64,000 nucleotides of DNA, from contig OY821517.1 of the NCBI GenBank assembly GCA_963682025.1, positions 48,731,441-48,795,440 of the forward strand, in the 5' to 3' direction. This DNA is from Cordilura impudica (taxonomy: Eukaryota > Arthropoda > Insecta > Diptera > Scathophagidae). The position numbers were made by a program, and so were the translations under genes. Shown here one piece after another: positions 20,713-32,660 of this stretch. Under the pieces are notes generated by a model. It saw only the letters and a list, made by a program, of their open reading frames with translations, did not search any database and had not been told where the DNA came from. Within the stretch, counting starts at the first letter, position 1; every line of letters begins with the position of its first letter.

Positions 20713-21512
20713 ATACCCTATACCACTATGTGGTTTGGGTATAATGACTTTGTGTTGCTGTTTGTAACAACCAAAAATATTTGACCTAGACCCATCTTTA
20801 ATTATACCGATCGAATCAGAATCACTTTCTGAGTTGATTTAACAATGTCCGTCCGTCCGTCCGTCCGTCCGTCCGTCCGTCCGTCCGTCCGTCTGTGTGT
20901 CCATGTAAAGCTTGTAATCAAACTGCAGGTCGCAAATATGAATATATTTTGATGAAATTTGGTATATAAGCTTTTATCGGCCATGGGATGAACGCTATTG
21001 AAATCGGTGAGAATCGGTCCATGTTCAGACCTAGCCCCCATACAAATTACCCATATGAAATCGACATAAATTGCCATAAGATCCAAATTGTCATATAGAT
21101 CTTACTCAAATTGGGTTTGTATGCGTTCATTACATCCACTAATGAGTAGTCCAAAAATGATCCCTTTGACCCCATATAGAGCTGCTTCCCAATCTTCACT
21201 TAAATCTATTAAAAAACAAAAATATTGCACTGATTCTTCTCAAATTTTGTTTGTACATATTTTTGCAAAATACAAGAGACTTTACCAAACATGATCAGGA
21301 TCGGTCCATTTTTGGACCTTGTCCCTTTATAGATATAGCATCCGATATGAACTTTTTCATATCTGCAGCCAAAAAAATTAATAAAAATCCCACTCAAATT
21401 TGGTTTATGCTTATTTTCTATATCAAAGTAGTTGGACCGAAAGATAGGGTCTCTAAACCATGGTATAGGGTATCATATAGTCGGTCTAGACCGACTATAA
21501 TTTTCTTACTTC
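20713..21512 (-). mobile_element. A-family DINE-like element A4
   Basis: Complete copy with the longest microsatellite in the window, 11 GTCC units at 20847-20890. Palindrome at about 21478-21501. Inserted in the 7-bp array. Confidence 0.9.
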
Positions 21513-21965
21513 TTTATTTTTCATTTTTTATTTTTCATTTTTAATTTTTCGTTTTTCATTTTTAATTTTTTTTTAAATTTTTTATTTTTCATTTTTTATC
21601 CATTTTTTATTTTTCATTTTTAATTTTTAATTTTTCATTACACATTTTTTATTTTTCATTTTTTATTTTCATTTTTCATTTTTTATTTTTTAATTTTTAT
21701 TTTTTCATTATTCATTTTTTATTTTTTATTTTTCATTTTTTTATTTTTCATTTTTTATTTTTCATTTTTCATTACTCATTTTTAATTTTTCGTTTTTCAT
21801 TTTTGATTTTTTATTTTTCATGTTTCATTTTTTATTTTTTATTTTTCATTTTTAATTTTTCATTTTTTATTTTTCATTTTTTATTTTTTATTTTTAATTT
21901 TTCGTTTTTCATTTTTCATTTTTTTTTTTCATTTTTCATCTTTGATTTTTTATTTTTAAATTTTC

Positions 21966-23419
21966 AAACAGGTTATCATAATATCATAATTTTTTCACCA
22001 ATACAATCACATGTCATACGACTCATATATTACACTCACATGTTACGCTTACATGTTACGCTGTGTTTGAAATTTACGCCCCTGCGCGTTTAGATGTTTG
22101 CACATCAAAATGTGTTTGGAGTCAGTGTTACAAATTGTTGATTAAAATAATATAAACAAATGTGTATTTAGAATTATTTGTCAGTTATTTGGTATTTAGA
22201 ACCGAACGGAAATTACATGATTCAAATTCTGTTGTCAATACCAAAAAATATAATAAACTGATGAACACAACTGAATTGTTTTATTTATATTACAATATTT
22301 TGAAAAAAAAAAAAAAGACGCATTTGAAGTTTTATTAAAACAATAGTCAGGAGATCATTTCAGTGGGTAAGTTTTTTTCCTTTTGCTGAGTTTGTGTTTG
22401 TTACAACAATTGTTTTAAGCAAATTCTAAACCGACTGGAACTTTTGCACATCTTGTTACACTAACTTTGTTATAGTGCAGAAATAACATTGTTAAGGAAT
22501 TAATATTGCTGTTAAGATAAGCAAATTTAAAATCAAAAAAAAAAAAGAACAAATTATCGTAACCTTTTTTAATCAATGGGATATTAAAAAATATATTCTT
22601 TTAGGAAAATTCGTAACAATATGTGAGGGTATACTCCTATTCTATACCATCAAAAACAAATAGTATTCTAATTAGGCCTTCTGTACTTTCAGAGACCAAC
22701 AAAGCAAACTGATATTTTAAATTTGTTTAAGTGATATATTTACAACCCAACGTTGTTGCTCTTGTTTAAGGAATTTGTTGTACTTTTGAGTACAGATTTG
22801 TTAATAAAACGGAAACTGGTGTAGAATTGCCACCACTTCGTGCTGGCACTAAGGAATTTTTATTATTATTTTTTTTTCTTTTGTAATAATGGTACTGAGT
22901 TTTGGAGAAATGATGACATTAAGCCGATTTAACGCTGGAAATATCATCATTTGTTCCTATGAATTTTTATAGTGGATCTTTTTTTGTTGGAATTGTTAAC
23001 ACAAATATTTTAATTTCATCTATGGTTGAAGAACGCGTAACTTGGCATTAGAATTAGAATTATCATGCATGATATTTTTTTAAATTTTATTAAATTTATT
23101 TTAGAAACAAAACTAATGACAAATTAAAGAACTAAAAAATGCATATGTTTAAATATTACCTGTGGTTACTGTACTTTTGACATAGGTTACCCCGATATAT
23201 GGTCGTTACAATCAATTAATAAAATCTAAATTCAGTTCCATCAAAAGAATTTACCATAATAGTTAAATATAATAATATGATGGCACATAGGACTGCCATA
23301 ATTCGTTTGGCAACAAATTAAGTTGCCACAACGAATCCTTTCTCAGGGTGTGAAAATTAATTTGTAAATACATACATGTTTTTAGGACATATACATAAGT
23401 TACCTTACAACTAAGACAG
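21966..23419. other. A+T-rich intergenic sequence with one long direct repeat
   Basis: No gene recognised. The 42-bp block at 22107-22148, containing 'TGTGTTTGGAGTCAGTGTTA', recurs at 23546-23588. Confidence 0.5.
22107..22148 (+). repeat. 42-bp direct repeat, left copy
   Basis: Almost identical to 23546-23588 (one or two differences), 1.4 kb apart. There is no LTR-like TG...CA structure and no coding content between the copies. Confidence 0.8.
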
Positions 23420-23550
23420 AAGATAGAAGATTAAAAAACATTGGAAGACAAAAATTGAATGAAAAAATAATATTTCCTAGAATTTGCACTTTCGAGTGGT
23501 GGGCTATACTAGTTCTATTAATTATAACAAAATATTTTAAATTAAAAATG
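23420..23550 (+). repeat. Duplicated block: Helitron 2 edge, B-long tail and flank
   Basis: About 130 bp nearly matching 18454-18585. It begins 'AGAAGATAGAAGAT', which at 18454-18466 is the terminal edge of Helitron 2. It then runs through the B-long 3' end (CTAG at 23509-23512) and 34 bp of the same downstream flank. It was therefore copied as a block, not inserted as a B element. Confidence 0.75.
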
Positions 23551-23592
23551 TGTTTGGAGTCAGTGTTACAAATTGTTGAATAAAATAAATAT

Positions 23593-23832
23593 AGTCATAA
23601 TCGGATAATTTTTGAACGTACGTAGTTGCCATGTATTAAGCGGCATCGGATATAAACCTCGGACAAAATATACAGAAAAATTTCACTCAAATTTGGCTTA
23701 GGATCATTTTCTATGTCCAGTATGATTGGGAACTTGAACACTTTTTGACCTGAGGTCCTTTCTGGAAATACATGGTGAATGGTATCGTTAATATCGTTAA
23801 TATCGTTAATATCGTCTAGACAGTTAGACTAT
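23593..23832 (-). repeat. Diverged A-family fragment
   Basis: Resembles the palindrome-side half of minus-strand A copies: 'GCATCGGATATAAAC', 'TTTCACTCAAATTTGG', 'TTTTCTATGTCCAGT' and a worn 'GTCTAGAC' core at about 23814. Four 'ATCGTTAAT' units at about 23780-23812 are a local expansion. Confidence 0.6.
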
Positions 23833-24164
23833 AGCAGTACTACACACCTATTACATACGATTTTTTTTCTTTTTGATTTTTCAGATGTATCAATAATTTG
23901 CTTAATATCAAAATTTCTCTCTAAAAACAATTGTCACCTTAATGCGTTAAAATTCATAAAGGCTTTACATATGTACATTAGGGATATGCGAATTTTTAAG
24001 CGATTTTAACGTACCTATTGGAACATATTAATTGATATTTTTATTCCTTTATATAATATAACGGCTGCGAGACCAATAAGGTTGTGGATAGTATTTGTGC
24101 TTTTGTGATATACAATTTTAAATCAGTTAAGAATCTCGAGACTTATAATTGTGTAACTAACATG

Positions 24165-24640
24165 TCTAGTGACCCAACTTTTTTATTCCGATCGAGATGA
24201 AATTTGCAACAGGTTAGTCGTATCGGATAGTAGTTTAGACACAATTTTTCAACAAGATCTTTCAAGAACTCTCTGAGTTAGAGGCGGTCAAAATTTGACA
24301 TTTTGGCAAACAGGTGTTTTTCTCATCCATGTAACTTTTTACCTATTGTTCTTAGCAAAATTTCTCCCAAATAGTTTAGATAGCTATTTCTTCAATCTTT
24401 CGGAAAAAAAAAATTTTAAGGTTCTAGAAACACTTACGAACTAATAGGAAAAAATTCAAATTAGTGCATATGCTAAAAATTGAAAAACCGTTGTCTTGAG
24501 TTAAAAAACATTTTTTTTTATACATATCCCACTCGCATCCCACTAAGCGACCAAAAAGCTCTTAAAGGAAAAAACTTGAGCTTTTTTTTAGCAAAAAAAA
24601 GGGCGTTTTTTGAAAACAAAAATATTTTTCTAAAATCTAA
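24165..24640 (+). repeat. Solo arm of foldback element Q
   Basis: Matches 3222-3760 of the left Q arm with internal deletions: 'GTGACCCAACTTTT', 'CTCTGAGTTAGAGG', 'CATCCATGTAACTTTTTA' and 'CACTCGCATCCCACTAAG'. It ends immediately before the ASCC2-like fragment. Confidence 0.8.
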
Positions 24641-24654
24641 TAATACATCAAGAT

Positions 24655-25496
24655 ATTATTGATACGAATGCTAAGACCATCAAAACGGATCCTAAAATTG
24701 AGCAGAAAAAAGGTTACAAAAAACAACACTAAAAACCCTGCGAAGAGAGATTTTGAGTTAGAAATTGCCATGATATTGGATTGTCTACCTTATCTGGACA
24801 CTGGTTTCATTAGACGGCTTTCATTTCGGTACGCTTCTAGTGAAGAAGCTATAGCGGCGGTATTGGAATACAATTTGCCACCTGATTTAGATCAAGCCGA
24901 TGTTAATGAAGTTTATATACCACCCGATCCACAAGATAAGTTCTATCAAGAAAGCGGTATTGAACATTATAATGTTTTCGATGGTGATAAAAATGATATA
25001 ATGAACCAAGATAATCCTCAATGTATTATTAAGCAGGGTAAGGGTTTTCCAAATGCTAGACGATAAAAGTGACTTGGCCGCAATTAAACATCGTTATCAA
25101 GAATATTCCATGATTAGCGAAATAGATCCAGAATATGGTGAAGAATATGATGATGAATACGATGATAGTTTTGAGGCATTGTTGGAAAGTTAAACAAGAT
25201 TTATAAAATCAAAAGACATGAAAAAAGTGTTGGCTAACGTGGCTCATGTATCGGAAGATGAAAGCGAAAGTGAAGTGGAAGATTCCAACACCCGACAGCA
25301 GCATAATAACCAACGTAATAAATGTATGAATTTTTATGAAGCTAAACGTGAGGCTAAATATGCTCAAAAGGGTTATTTTATGCCACAACAGCCGCGTAAT
25401 GTGGTGGGGCTCAGTAAGGGTCAGGGCCAAGAGAAAGATATTCTACGTAATAAATCATCTAGAGCTAATCACAATCATAAAGCTGGAGGTAGTTAA
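24655..25496 (+). pseudogene. ASCC2: ASCC2-like gene fragment (CUE domain to C-terminus)
   Basis: A host-gene fragment. ASCC2 binds K63-linked ubiquitin through its CUE domain, in the ASCC helicase complex that acts in alkylation repair and ribosome quality control. The CUE-like segment is 'IAMILDCLPYLDTGFIRRL' followed by 'SSEEAIAAVLEYNLPPDL'. It is followed by 'GKGFPN', then after a frameshift near 25055 'MLDDKSDLAAIKHRYQEYS' and the acidic 'YGEEYDDEYDDS'. A TAA at 25191-25193 interrupts the frame; 'MNFYEAKREAKYAQKGYF' and 'SRANHNHKAGGS' resemble the family C-terminus. A further shift near 24730 splits the start. I see no introns and no upstream half. It starts right after a Q arm, so capture or fragment duplication is likely. 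Identification rests on remembered family motifs. Confidence 0.72.
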
Positions 25497-25694
25497 AGTA
25501 AGAGAATGTTTTAAGGTAAAAAGAAATTTAAAAGTTATATTAAAAATCGTACATATGTATGTATAAATTAAAAAAAAAAATAATGTAAATGAATTAAGTT
25601 AAAATTTCAAAAATGTAAAACTAATTTATTGCTCACATTATTTTCAACAATTAAAGAATCAATATATTTAAGAACTGTCTGCAACTTTAATAAA

Positions 25695-25815
25695 ATTACT
25701 TAAAAAGTATATATACATAAGTGCTTAAAAAATGCATATATAATTACTTAAAAAGTACATATATAAGTGCTTAAAAAGTGCATATATAAGTACTTAAAAA
25801 GTGCTTATATGAGTG
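25695..25815 (+). repeat. About 21-bp minisatellite
   Basis: Five or six units close to 'ACTTAAAAAGTRCATATATA', alternating GTGC and GTAC variants. It separates the ASCC2-like and kinase-like fragments. Confidence 0.85.
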
Positions 25816-25827
25816 AATATTGTCTCA

Positions 25828-26062
25828 GAATGATCTTTCTTTATCCTTATCATCATTGTCCGATATTGTTACAGTTTCAGTATCATTCAAGTTTGAGCTG
25901 TGTGGTAGTACCAACGCTATGGTTTCGTATATGATTAGAACAAAGCTAAATATTTCCGCTTTGCTATCTATAACATCTTCTGCCATACTTCTGGAGCAGA
26001 CCACAAATTCGTGCCGACGGGTTTTCTTTACAATTCAATTGGACGACGTACTCCACAAGTTT
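25828..26062 (-). pseudogene. PBK/TOPK-like protein kinase fragment
   Basis: Read on the minus strand from the A-run at 26063, one frame gives 'KPVGTNLWSAPEVWQKM', a kinase activation-loop/APE motif. A frameshift then gives 'IDSKAEIFSFVLIIYETIAL' and 'VLPHSSNLND', ending in acidic 'SDNDDKDKERSF' and a stop. Kinase subdomain IX normally reads D(I/V)FSFG; here the first D is E and G is V. The order and the acidic insert after PH resemble PBK/TOPK, a mitotic serine/threonine kinase. Only about 80 residues remain, with no ATP-binding lobe. The apparent plus-strand frame at 25820-26086 is a shadow. Kinase origin is fairly convincing; the PBK assignment is tentative. Confidence 0.5.
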
Positions 26063-26694
26063 TTTTTTTTTTTTTTTTTTTTTTGAATTTTGAAAATTCG
26101 TTGCACATTCTGAATAATTGCAAAAACATAAATAAAATAAATATAAATAAAATATTTTTTTAATAATAAGTGTTTTTTATATGTTTATAATAGTAAACAT
26201 TTAAAAAGAACATTATGATGGGATTCTCTCTCTTTCAGATATGGACTTTCATTCTTCGTTATTGCCATGAATAAAATGTCTTGCCTTACATTTAAGTATA
26301 AAAAAGAATATGATGAAAACTTCAATTTCATATATTTGTATAATTTTTTAATGTTCCATTTCACTATTAGAAAAAGTCATCTCCCTAATGTACATATTAC
26401 TCGTATGTAAAGTAATCACAATTATTTAACATACACCTTACATATTCATGAAAGTGAGAACCACTAACAAAACGAAACAAAACGAAATGGAACTAGAGAT
26501 GGCAAGAAAATTATAATTTAATTAAATTTTTACCTATGAAATTGAAAAAATTAACTTCGATTAATTAACTTAAGCTTTTTTCCAAAAGAATTCATACATT
26601 TTTCTAACACCTTTTTAAATATTTATGAATTCATGTGCAGAGGCTATATGTATAACAGTTAGTCATTCCATTTCTAATGCACCGTAAAATGAAT
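26063..26694. other. Intergenic sequence with an A/T homopolymer at the left edge
   Basis: A run of about 24 T at 26060-26083, then A+T-rich sequence with no recognised feature. Confidence 0.45.
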
Positions 26695-27173
26695 TTGCGA
26701 TCCCATAAAGTATACATATACTACTTGATCCTTATAACAACTCGAGTCGATATAGTGATGTCGTCCGTCTGTCTGTTGAAATCTCGCTCCTTCAAAGAAT
26801 AGACAAGTTACCTGGATAAACTTAGGATAATATTTTTTGTCATTATTTCGAGCAAGTTAGAATTTCAAATTGGTTAAGTCGGTCATCATTGTGCCAATAT
26901 ATGACAGATACCTCTAAGAAATTCAAAAAAATCAGTGCTTTTGTTGTAATAATTTAGTATTAAGTTTTTCAAAATGTTTACTTCTTAAAATATTTTGTTT
27001 ACATTTGTTATAGTTCAATAAGTCCAGATATTTCTATAAACGTACGGGGTTCCAATATTCGACACAGCTGAATTTAACACTCTAACTTGTTGCAATTGCA
27101 TTTAATGTTATCAAGTTAGTTCTTAAACTTTCCACTTAAAAGATTTATACCTAAAACACAGCCTTTTTTGCTA
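26695..27173 (-). repeat. Diverged F-like element, terminal fragment
   Basis: 'GATCCTTATAACAAC', 'GTCGATATAGTGATGTCGTC' and 'GTCTGTCTGTTGAAATC' parallel the reversed 3' part of the F elements. The downstream 300 bp is too diverged to align by eye. Confidence 0.5.
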
Positions 27174-27175
27174 TA

Positions 27176-28197
27176 GGGCCCATACACGGCACAAGCATGA
27201 TTGACAGTCAACTGATTGATCAATCAAGCTCGAAGCACACATGACACCAGCATGCTGGTACAATCATCATCTTATATATTAAAAAAATTCATTGAAATTC
27301 ACTGAACTCCCACCTTACTCAAGTTATACTCAAACGCGATTCTTCCCTGTACATTTCTTATGGCACACATTCACTCAAGCAATTTGAATTCTCATAGCTC
27401 TTTTTCTAATGAATGGATCTTGATCGTTTCACTCTCAGAACACTAAGTTGATCAAGCTCTTTCTTTTGAGCTATTAATTGTTTAAATTCGTTGAGTTTGA
27501 GGAACGTTATGCGTGCACAATCAACTTTACATTATGCAACACGAAAGTTAACGTACAGATTTCATTACAATAATTGCATAACACATACCCTGTATTGAAT
27601 TGTGAATTGCCAAAAATTTGAAAACTTTTTACAAGGTGGCCTTTATTTCTGTGTGTTCAACAAATATTTATAATGAAATAAACTTTATGAATTAAATAGA
27701 TTAAAAAACATTACAAGATATAAATTGTATTATAAAATAAAATTTCCTAGAATTTGAACTCGAATTTCGAGGGCTGGGCTCTGCTAGTTTCTTTGAAAAT
27801 AATATGTTAAAAAGATCGATGCGGATAGTGTCCTTACAAAATTTGTTGTTTTACTTCTTATATTTCTTAAATAAATACATATCTTATTGTTATATTTACA
27901 TTATAAGATATTAATTATTTAGGCTAAAAAATAAATTGTTCATGTCCATCATAAAATTTATTCATAAAATTCATCCTTGCACGATGTTTGCTTCCTGAAA
28001 AATTCTATTGTAATGAGAAAATACCATAATGCACGACACAATCATGATTGATCAAATACAAAAATATCAAACTCCTCATTTTGATTTTTCTCAATCAACC
28101 ACAATCGGATTGTACAATCACACAGTAAACCCAAACACGGTCAATTAGACTGATCAATTACTTGATTGTCAATCATGCTTGTATCGTGTATGGGCCC
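27176..28197. mobile_element. 1.02-kb TIR element, GGGCCCATAC ends, TA target
   Basis: Ends 'GGGCCCATACACGGCACAAG' and, inverted, 'GGGCCCATACACGATACAAG'. They remain similar for about 50 bp through 'CATGATTGACA' and 'TGATCA'. TA lies on both sides (27174-27175, 28198-28199). A B-long piece (27590-27787) sits inside. No coding capacity: a non-autonomous DNA transposon, superfamily unassigned. Confidence 0.85.
27590..27787 (+). mobile_element. B-long mini-Helitron, 3' part
   Basis: 'TGTATTGAATTGTGAATTGC', the subfamily-specific 'TTCAACAAATATTTATAATG' and 'TTTCCTAGAATTTG', the hairpin 'CTCGAATTTCGAG' and CTAG at 27784-27787 before T. The 5' end is not recognisable. Confidence 0.75.
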
Positions 28198-29346
28198 TAT
28201 TACTCAAACACTTATATAGGAAATTTGATTGGAATTGAAATAAAAAAACTGGAATTTAAAATGAAAAATTTATTTCGGCGTTTTATTTAATTTATAAATA
28301 GAAACCTTTCGATGTTGGCCTATTTTTAAAATAAATAATATCGAAGAGTCCACTCAATTATTAGAGTAATTATGTATAATTTTTATGATGGTATGATTAA
28401 CATCACATACTTGTATCTATCACTACCATCAACATCATGCTGATGAATTTCATTCTAATGCATATATGTATGTACGAGTAGAAAATAAAGTACAGTTGTG
28501 TATGATGCTGCCATAAGATAGAAAACAATACAATTGTTACATGACAGACAGACAGACATACGACGATTCATGCACCCTGCACATTGCATTAATAAAGTGT
28601 TTTTAATCAAATTCATTTGTAGTTTTTTTTTTTTTTTTTTTGTTATTTCAAATAAAATATTGTTTGAAATTGAATTTTAGTTTTGATAGTAAAACTACGA
28701 GTATGTTGTATGCCTTCAGAATTATTTTTTGTACATATTTTCAATATTGACTCACTTGCCAACACTGCAATAGCAACAAAAAAGATATTTGCATTTTTAG
28801 TTACGCCGCAAAGTTAATTTCGAAATTTTTAAATTTTTTGAAAGGCAAAAAAAAACTAAAATTTAAAAACTTGAAAATAGAAAATATTTCTTTGTATGAC
28901 CACATCAATGAGTAAAGTGTGTGACGCCTCAAGTACCTCAAGCGTAAATCGGCGACAGTTCAAATTCAGACATCTCAAACAGATACCCATACATACTCGT
29001 ATCTAAGTAAAGGCAAACAAATGCAGCAGCAGCAACATCATCTACCAAAAGCTGTGAAATTAAAAAAAAAAACACATTCGTGTGTATGTCCATCATGTCG
29101 AATATTTACAAAGGATTTATTTGTAATGGCTGGTTTGGTATGATAAAGATATTTCTTTTAAAAATATTTACACTCAATAACGATTTCCTTCAAATTGTAG
29201 CTTTTAATCTACAAAATTTCTAGTTTCCATATAAATGGTTTATAACCTTAAAAAATTTTAACTGAAATCTAAACCTTCATTCTAAATACACAAAGAAAGT
29301 TTTAGTCTGAAGAGTTTTATAAACTGTTGGCGCTAGCCTAGTAAAA
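28198..29346. other. A+T-rich intergenic sequence
   Basis: Short GACA microsatellite near 28545-28558 and a poly(T) run near 28621. No gene or family recognised. Confidence 0.45.
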
Positions 29347-32300
29347 ACAAGTAAGAGTGCTAAATTCGGCTGTGCCGAATCTTTGATACCCTCCACCTCG
29401 GTTTGAGTCTTGATAATAAATGTAAATGAAAAAGTAAACAATTTGTTAAACTTAATACCAAATTATTTCAGCAAATTCTTTGGGTTGGTTTTCGTCTTTT
29501 CTATTATTTCGGATTTATTTCGGTGTTTGCTTTTTGGTCATCGTGGTTGCTGATCGGCATGCATTTAGGTTATATACCTATATGCATGCGTTTCCGGTTA
29601 TATGACATAACTTCTCGTTTAATTTAGTTTTTGCTAATTAAATAGCTTGCCCTAACCTCCATTACAAAGGTAATGGTTGTGTAGGGTGGCTATATGCATT
29701 AAATCGTTCTAATTGGAGATGGCTGTATAGTTTCTTTTAACTGGCCAAATATTTCTTCATTGCGGCCATATACGTCGGATGGAGTAACAAAATAATAACC
29801 AAAAAAAAAACTCTCTCAATTTTTTTTTTTTTTAAATACTGCCATATTTGGAAAACATAGATAATAAATTTATAAATAAATATTCAAATTAGGGATGGCA
29901 AACGCAAAAAACCAAATGTCCCAAACATTTTAAATAAAATAATTTGTTCTCTTTATTTTCTGAAAAACTTCAAATTTCCATCCAAAAAAAATTGTGAAAA
30001 TTTATATATAAAAAATAACATTCTCATCAGATTGCGTTTATTTATGTAACAGTTTTTATGTTCGCAATTTTTAAATATCATTTGACGTTTTCTAAAATTC
30101 ATTGAATTTAAATTAATGTTTTCTGTAGTCCGATTCTGTAAATTTCAACGAACCGACAATCGCAAAATATATCGACAGCTATTGTTGTTTGCACTAAGGA
30201 TTAAGTGATTCACTAAGTACATACATCTTAACGACAGTCGACAAATCTATTTTTCTATTTATTTAAATTGTAAACGAGTGGCATCTCTGTCAAAATAAGC
30301 GAAAAACACAAAGAAGAATAGAAAAAAACAAATTACTTCGTGTTTGACAGGATGATTTTATGTTGATGTTTAATATCTTTATTTTTTTACTAATATTTCT
30401 GTTTATTTATTTGAAAATGAAATAATGAATTGAATATGCTATTTAATTTTTTTATTTATATAAAAAAGTTTTTTAATAGAAGCAAAATATTTTCACTATT
30501 TTATGATTTTTATTTATGTATGACGACATTTCAACCTAAAAATTTAAGTTTTTATCGATTGAATAAACAACACTAAAATGGTTGTCGTTCAGATAACAAC
30601 AGCTGACTTTAACAATAGCAAATATCGTTTAAAAATTTTACTGATAATTTTGCTTTTCTTTTTTTAACGACTCGACTATCGTTAAAAGAAGTTACTGAAT
30701 CGCGATACTGAAAAGCTATTAATTTCTCCTGAATGCCAATATTTTTTTTTAATGTAAACATTTTTTAAATGTAAACATATTTGGTGTTTTTTTTTTTTTT
30801 GGATTTCAATTTGTGTTTAACGAATAAAATTTATATATTAAAGATGCAATTGATGTCTTCTAAATTTAAAATTATTATTTCCGACATTTTGATATGATTT
30901 TCTCAAATTTAGTTAATATTTTCTAATTTATAATTGGAAATTTTTAATTCCAGTTTTTAGAATTGATATTTTCTTAAATTTGAATGGAAAATTTAAAAAA
31001 TGCAATTTTGTATTTATGTGAATAATAATGCTTTAGTAATTTATAAACAGTTTTTAAAAATTAGATGTAATCGCAATCAGATATTTTGTAGGTAAAGCAG
31101 AATAATAATTCTATATAACTATGTAGAACTGTTTTGAATGCAAAAAATTCATTGGTGAACTCGGTAACTCTATTTTGTAAAGACAACAAAAAGTTAATAT
31201 GCCAAACTTATGTTCATATTTGTAAAAGAATAATGAAAATACGTATGAAATAAAAGACCAGCCCGTGTATACTCTTAACATTGTTCTGTATGATATCCAG
31301 TTGAAAATATTAACATTCATGTTAAAATAGAAATAACTATTGCAAAGCTAATTAGAACACACAAAAATTGTGGCGCCATCTACTGTGGCATAGTCACGCT
31401 GAGCAAAATGAAGTGACACTCTGTTAATGCAAAAGAAATGTATTTTCCCCACAACAAAATATTGCAAATTTTATGTAAATAAAATAATATACCGATTTAT
31501 TTCTAACATGCAGTTATTATGGATATACATATATAGAATATATGTATATTATTTAATATGTGTATGTATGTATATGTAAATATTACACACAAAAAATACA
31601 ACATCAAACGTTATTTTTGTGTTTTTCTCTTTAAATAAATTAATACATAAAAATTTTTTTTTTTGCTAAATTTACATTGTTTTTATTAACAACTATGTAG
31701 GTATTTTAGCATTATTTGCTTTAGATGCTGGTGAATTTTTACTCCCTTTATATTAACTCGTAGTGTCTGCTTGTCGAAAAAATTTTGGATCGATTTTAAC
31801 CCCTTTCCCGTGACCCAATCGATCTGAAACTTTGCAGGCAGGCTCGTGGCAGTGACAGAAATGATTTAGTAAATTTTTTTTACTGATGCCAAAACAATGA
31901 AAACTTTTAAATTTTTCTACCAAAGTTGATAAAAAATGTACAAAGGGTTAGTTTTTATTATATTATTACCACAACGACCACAAAAACAACAAGTCCAGCT
32001 ATGACAACAACACAACATTTAGAATAACAACAAGAACAATATAGAAACATCATATTTTTAATTTTTTTTTTTTTTTAATTTTTCAGAGATTTCCCTGGAC
32101 CACCGATTTTAATGATTTTTTAAATAGAAATCTTCCCAAGAATTTGGTGAATCATTCTCACTAAAAATGATTACTGTAGCTACACTATTCAGGGCGTGAT
32201 CGTGACAAGAACAACACAGAAAATTATATTTTTTCAAGACTTTTTTTAGTTCTTCATTCAAATCTCGGGCCCTAATCGACCGATTTGGACGATTTTAAAC

Positions 32301-32478
32301 AGCAAACTTTTCAGGATGTTAATAAATCATTTTTTATGTCAACGAGCACCCTAGCTGCCCGATTGATGCCGTCATCGTGATTTCCACAGACGGACAGACG
32401 GACATCGCTATATCAATTAATACAAACGGAATGACAAACTTATATATACCCTCTGCACACTGGAGTGGAGGGTATAAA
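29347..32478 (+). mobile_element. F1: long non-coding DINE-like element, 3.1 kb
   Basis: Starts 'ACAAGTAAGAGTGC' followed by the hairpin 'ATTCGGCTGTGCCGAAT'. It ends with a short GACG microsatellite (32391-32403) and a hairpin between TACCCTC and GAGGGTA (32448-32475), finishing GGGTATAAA. Palindrome near one end plus microsatellite and terminal hairpin near the other matches the layout of the A family. No long reading frame. It serves as the empty-site reference for two insertions in F2. Confidence 0.85.
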
Positions 32479-32504
32479 AAATCAATGTGATTTTTCAGTT
32501 GTAT

Positions 32505-32660
32505 TTCCGAAAGTATCAAATGCATTTTAGAAAACATCAAATGTATTTCAGAAAGTATCAAATATATTTCAGGAAACATCAAATGTATTTCAGAAATTAT
32601 AAAATGTATTTCAGAAAATATCAATTGAATTTCAGAAAATATCTATTGAAATTCAGAATT
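32505..32660 (+). repeat. About 23-bp minisatellite (MULE-associated)
   Basis: Six to seven units near 'AAATGTATTTCAGAAA(A)TATC'. The inverted counterpart is at 44320-44660. Confidence 0.88.

Larger units (their letters stand above)
18746..21965 (+). repeat. 7-bp minisatellite, TTTTTCA orientation, with two A insertions
   Basis: Array segments 18746-19300, 20041-20712 and 21513-21965 are made of TTTTTCA and TTTTTAA/TTTTTTA variants. The most uniform run is about 20201-20335, where the 7-mer repeats almost without change. A elements occupy 19301-20040 and 20713-21512. Removing them leaves about 1.7 kb of array. Confidence 0.9.

Noticed and set aside
22107..23588. 42-bp direct repeats as a small LTR retrotransposon
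   Set aside because: No TG...CA ends, primer-binding site, polypurine tract or coding sequence between the copies. One copy abuts a separately duplicated block.
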